Positions 61,970 through 64,000 of a stretch of 64,000 nucleotides of DNA are shown here, in pieces; position 1 is the stretch's first letter, and each line of letters starts with the position of its first letter. This DNA is from Spongilla lacustris. Its lineage: Eukaryota > Porifera > Demospongiae > Spongillida > Spongillidae. Location of the stretch: NCBI GenBank assembly GCA_949361645.1, contig OX442418.1, positions 929,226-993,225 on the forward strand. Direction: 5' to 3'. The notes under the pieces are model-generated. The model had not been told where the DNA came from. It saw only the letters and a list, made by a program, of their open reading frames with translations, and did no database searches. Position numbers and translations under genes: made by a program.

Positions 61970-62293
61970 GTTACGGCCCGATTTGATTGCCCCGATTTGA
62001 ATCCGGTCGACCCGGTTTAAATCGGGCCGGTCAACCGTTTAAATCCGCGGTCGACCGGATTTGAATCATATATCACTATAACAGTACCACAATTTTGGCT
62101 GGTAATGGCAATGGCTACTGAGGTTGCTCATAAGGAGCGGCATATACTATTCAGCCTTTGGTGAGAGTACAAAACTAATCTCTTCAAAATCCTGCTTTGT
62201 GCAACTGACGCAATGATGCGACAATTCATAACCCAATTTGAACCGGGTCGACCGGATTCAAATCGGGTCACCGATTCAAATCGGGCCGTAACA
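61970..62293. mobile_element. MITE-like element with gttacggcccgattt ends
   Basis: Left end gttacggcccgattt at 61970 and right end aaatcgggccgtaac at about 62292, each followed inward by repeats of ccggtcgacc and atttgaat. acata lies next to both ends (61964-61968 and 62293-62297). The middle 62065-62200 is unique. Non-coding. Confidence 0.65.
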
Positions 62294-62299
62294 CATACA

Positions 62300-62520
62300 C
62301 ACATGTACACAGCCAGGATAACCAAAGTTGCCTGCTGCCTTAGATATGATAGCCAAACAAGAGCCTTCCTTGCTAATAACATTCCAGTGGTCTGCTCACA
62401 TGACTTCTGTGATATGATTGGTCACACCAAAATTCCTGGGAATGCACATGAAACAGTGGCCAATGTTCCCAGACATAATGTTTACATCATCACATCAGAG
62501 TTACATGGTATACACTGATG
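62300..62520 (+). other. Unrecognised open stretch
   Basis: A plus-strand frame continues out of the MITE-like element through ITKVACCLRYDSQTRAFLAN and ends at 62518. It might be an exon, but there is no family match from memory and no clear splice signals. Confidence 0.25.
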
Positions 62521-63055
62521 GCTGTTTAGTTGTAGCTTAAGCAAAGAGGTTCTAAATACCACTTGGGTGTGTTGGGAATTACGACATGTAATTCTTGGAA
62601 TACAGTGTAACCAATCAATAATAATCTGAGCTATTATTTGCATGCCGGGCCGCGGTTGGCAAACTACTACTTGGTAGGGCCGAACGTTGAATGCGGTAAA
62701 CGATTCGAAGACTGTGGTTGCATATGAGTTGGCATATAACTACCTGCTGACGTATGTTTGGAAACATAGCCGCACGATTGTCTCGTATTGCATTGTGTTT
62801 AGGCTACCAATACAGCTATCTGTATCTGAAACTCTCGTTTAACGAAACGTTCGTTGACTGTCGAAAAAATGTTTGCCTCTAACTTTTGGCTCTTAATTAA
62901 AAGTTAGCCTTTTTGGATTAATTATTGTTCTTATGATCGAAGAAGGACGAAGAGAACCTGAAAACAGTTCTTTTCATAACCAAGCATAGGGTAAATAGTA
63001 TAGTGGTAATGACATTATATGTGTACAACACTGCAGAGGAAAATCAAATGACTCA
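62521..63055. other. Upstream region shared with copy 3
   Basis: 62900-63055 is homologous to 57240-57440 (ttagcctttttt, gaaaacagtt, ataaccaagc, tagtggtaatg), so the duplication that gave copies 3 and 4 included at least 200 bp of 5' flank. Confidence 0.65.
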
Positions 63056-63059
63056 ATTA

Positions 63060-63895
63060 TTAATTCTGGAAGTGGTCTTTAATTAATGCACACTCATTAT
63101 TCCACAGCTCTGCACCTTCCCTCCACACATCATATGTCAGCTGTGCTCTAAGCCCTACAGAGATCCCAGGATCCTTCCATGTCTACACTCCTTCTGTGCC
63201 CAGTGTCTACATATGGAGATAGAGAGGTCTGGGACCAAGCAGAACATGGAGTGTCCTACCTGTCAGAGAAGTATCACCATACCAGACGGTGGAGTCAATG
63301 ATATACCTCAGAACCTCCATCTTGGCTTTGAAGTGGAGGTGGCTGGGTACATGTCCAAGATTGGCAGTGATGGTGAAAATTGATGTGATGTTTGCATTGA
63401 TAGAGGCAAGGGGCCTGCAGTGGTGTTCTGTTGTACATGTGGTCAGTTCCTGTGTACCTACTGCCATGAATACCACAAATGCAGTAAAATGTTATATCAT
63501 CACCAGATGGTTGGACTGGACAAGGAGTCACTCAGACTACTTCCATCCATCATGACACCAACTCTGCTCCCAACCTCATCACCAGAAAGAAGAGTTGAAA
63601 TTCTACTGTGAGACTTGCCAATGTCTGGCCTGCAGAGACTGTACCCTAGTCCTTCACAAGGACCACAGGATTGCTGAGGTGTGCAATATTGCAAAGGTCC
63701 ACAGAGATGAAATGAAAGAGGCACTTGTGTGTTGACCAGTGCCATTGATGGCAATGACTAGATGGCAAAACAGGTTGAGACTTCCAGAGAGAATTCTACA
63801 CTGCTCATAAACCAAGCCTTTGAACTTGGAGGCCATTTCAGTTTCCAAGACAACAGCATTGACCCTCCAGAAGAAACAGTCTGTGAAGATGCAAG
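63060..63895 (+). pseudogene. TRIM-NHL copy 4 (heavily broken, interrupted by an element)
   Basis: RING (CQLC, CLHSFCAQC-like with a Tyr for His, CPTC), first B-box and part of B-box 2 are recognisable. Lesions versus copy 2: 1-bp deletion near 63112, TGA at about 63382, 8-bp deletion near 63563, 22-bp deletion near 63730, TAG near 63758, and a deletion of about 45 bp near 63825 joining FEL to GGHFS. At 63896 a transposon end cuts the coiled-coil region. The remainder lies outside the window, if it exists. Confidence 0.88.
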
Positions 63896-64000
63896 CAGGG
63901 CCGGCGTTAGATGTTTGGCGGCCCTAGGCAAAAAGGTCTTGGCGGCCCCTCCATCTAATCTTCTCTCTCGAGGGTGCATTTTCCGGTTTTGAACTTAACC
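63896..64000 (+). mobile_element. Left end of a transposon, cut by the window
   Basis: Starts cagggccggcgttag at exactly the point where homology to TRIM-NHL copy 2 stops (gatgcaag). The next bases tttggcggccctaggc form a short inverted pairing with the start. gatgcaag would be the predicted 8-bp target duplication, to be found at the far end. hAT-like end by appearance. Confidence 0.6.

Overview
The window is animal nuclear DNA. It is AT-rich, carries short GT-AG introns of about 50-80 bp, and encodes TRIM-NHL proteins, a major vault protein relative, HECT ubiquitin ligase exons, a LINE fragment and a gypsy-type fragment. Compact introns with many TRIM-NHL copies suggest an early-branching marine invertebrate, most likely a sponge; the species is inferred, not shown.

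Layout. 1-1957: broken TRIM-NHL copy 1, cut by the window edge. 2131-5650: minus-strand major vault protein pseudogene with minisatellites in its introns. 5.7-7.6 kb: small palindromes, a zinc-ribbon exon relic and unrecognised sequence. 7914-10139: the only apparently intact host gene, TRIM-NHL copy 2 (RING, two B-boxes, coiled coil, filamin repeat, NHL propeller). 10.4-13.4 kb: a 39-bp minisatellite, a local duplication, a second zinc-ribbon exon and a promoter-like cluster.

13428-55524 is almost entirely mobile DNA: two tandem composites of one transposon family with ends TATGGAACGCCCGA. The family encodes a DDE integrase (best copy 50031-51701, one frameshift) and a multi-exon HECT ubiquitin ligase. 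The two genes start back to back about 84 bp apart at 49947-50030. Composite 1 (13428-27118) is a palindrome with arms of about 4.6 kb. Composite 2 (27150-55524, 28.4 kb) has about 280-bp inverted ends and an exact 6-bp target duplication (tgtttg). It contains a second, nested 10-kb foldback palindrome (38021-48120) built from two inverted minisatellite fields. Smaller insertions (MITEs, hAT-like G-run elements, a LINE, a gypsy integrase piece) can be dated because sister arms preserve the empty sites.

57431-59362 and 63060-63895 hold TRIM-NHL copies 3 and 4, both broken; copy 4 is interrupted by another element that runs off the window. Between them are MITE-like and inverted-repeat sequences and unrecognised DNA.

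Two signals deserve most attention. One is the integrase plus HECT-ligase transposon, which grows into giant palindromes. The other is that substitutions between TRIM-NHL copies cluster at the same loop position of each NHL blade while the RING and filamin parts stay nearly constant, as expected for a diversifying recognition surface. No tRNA, rRNA or CRISPR array was seen.
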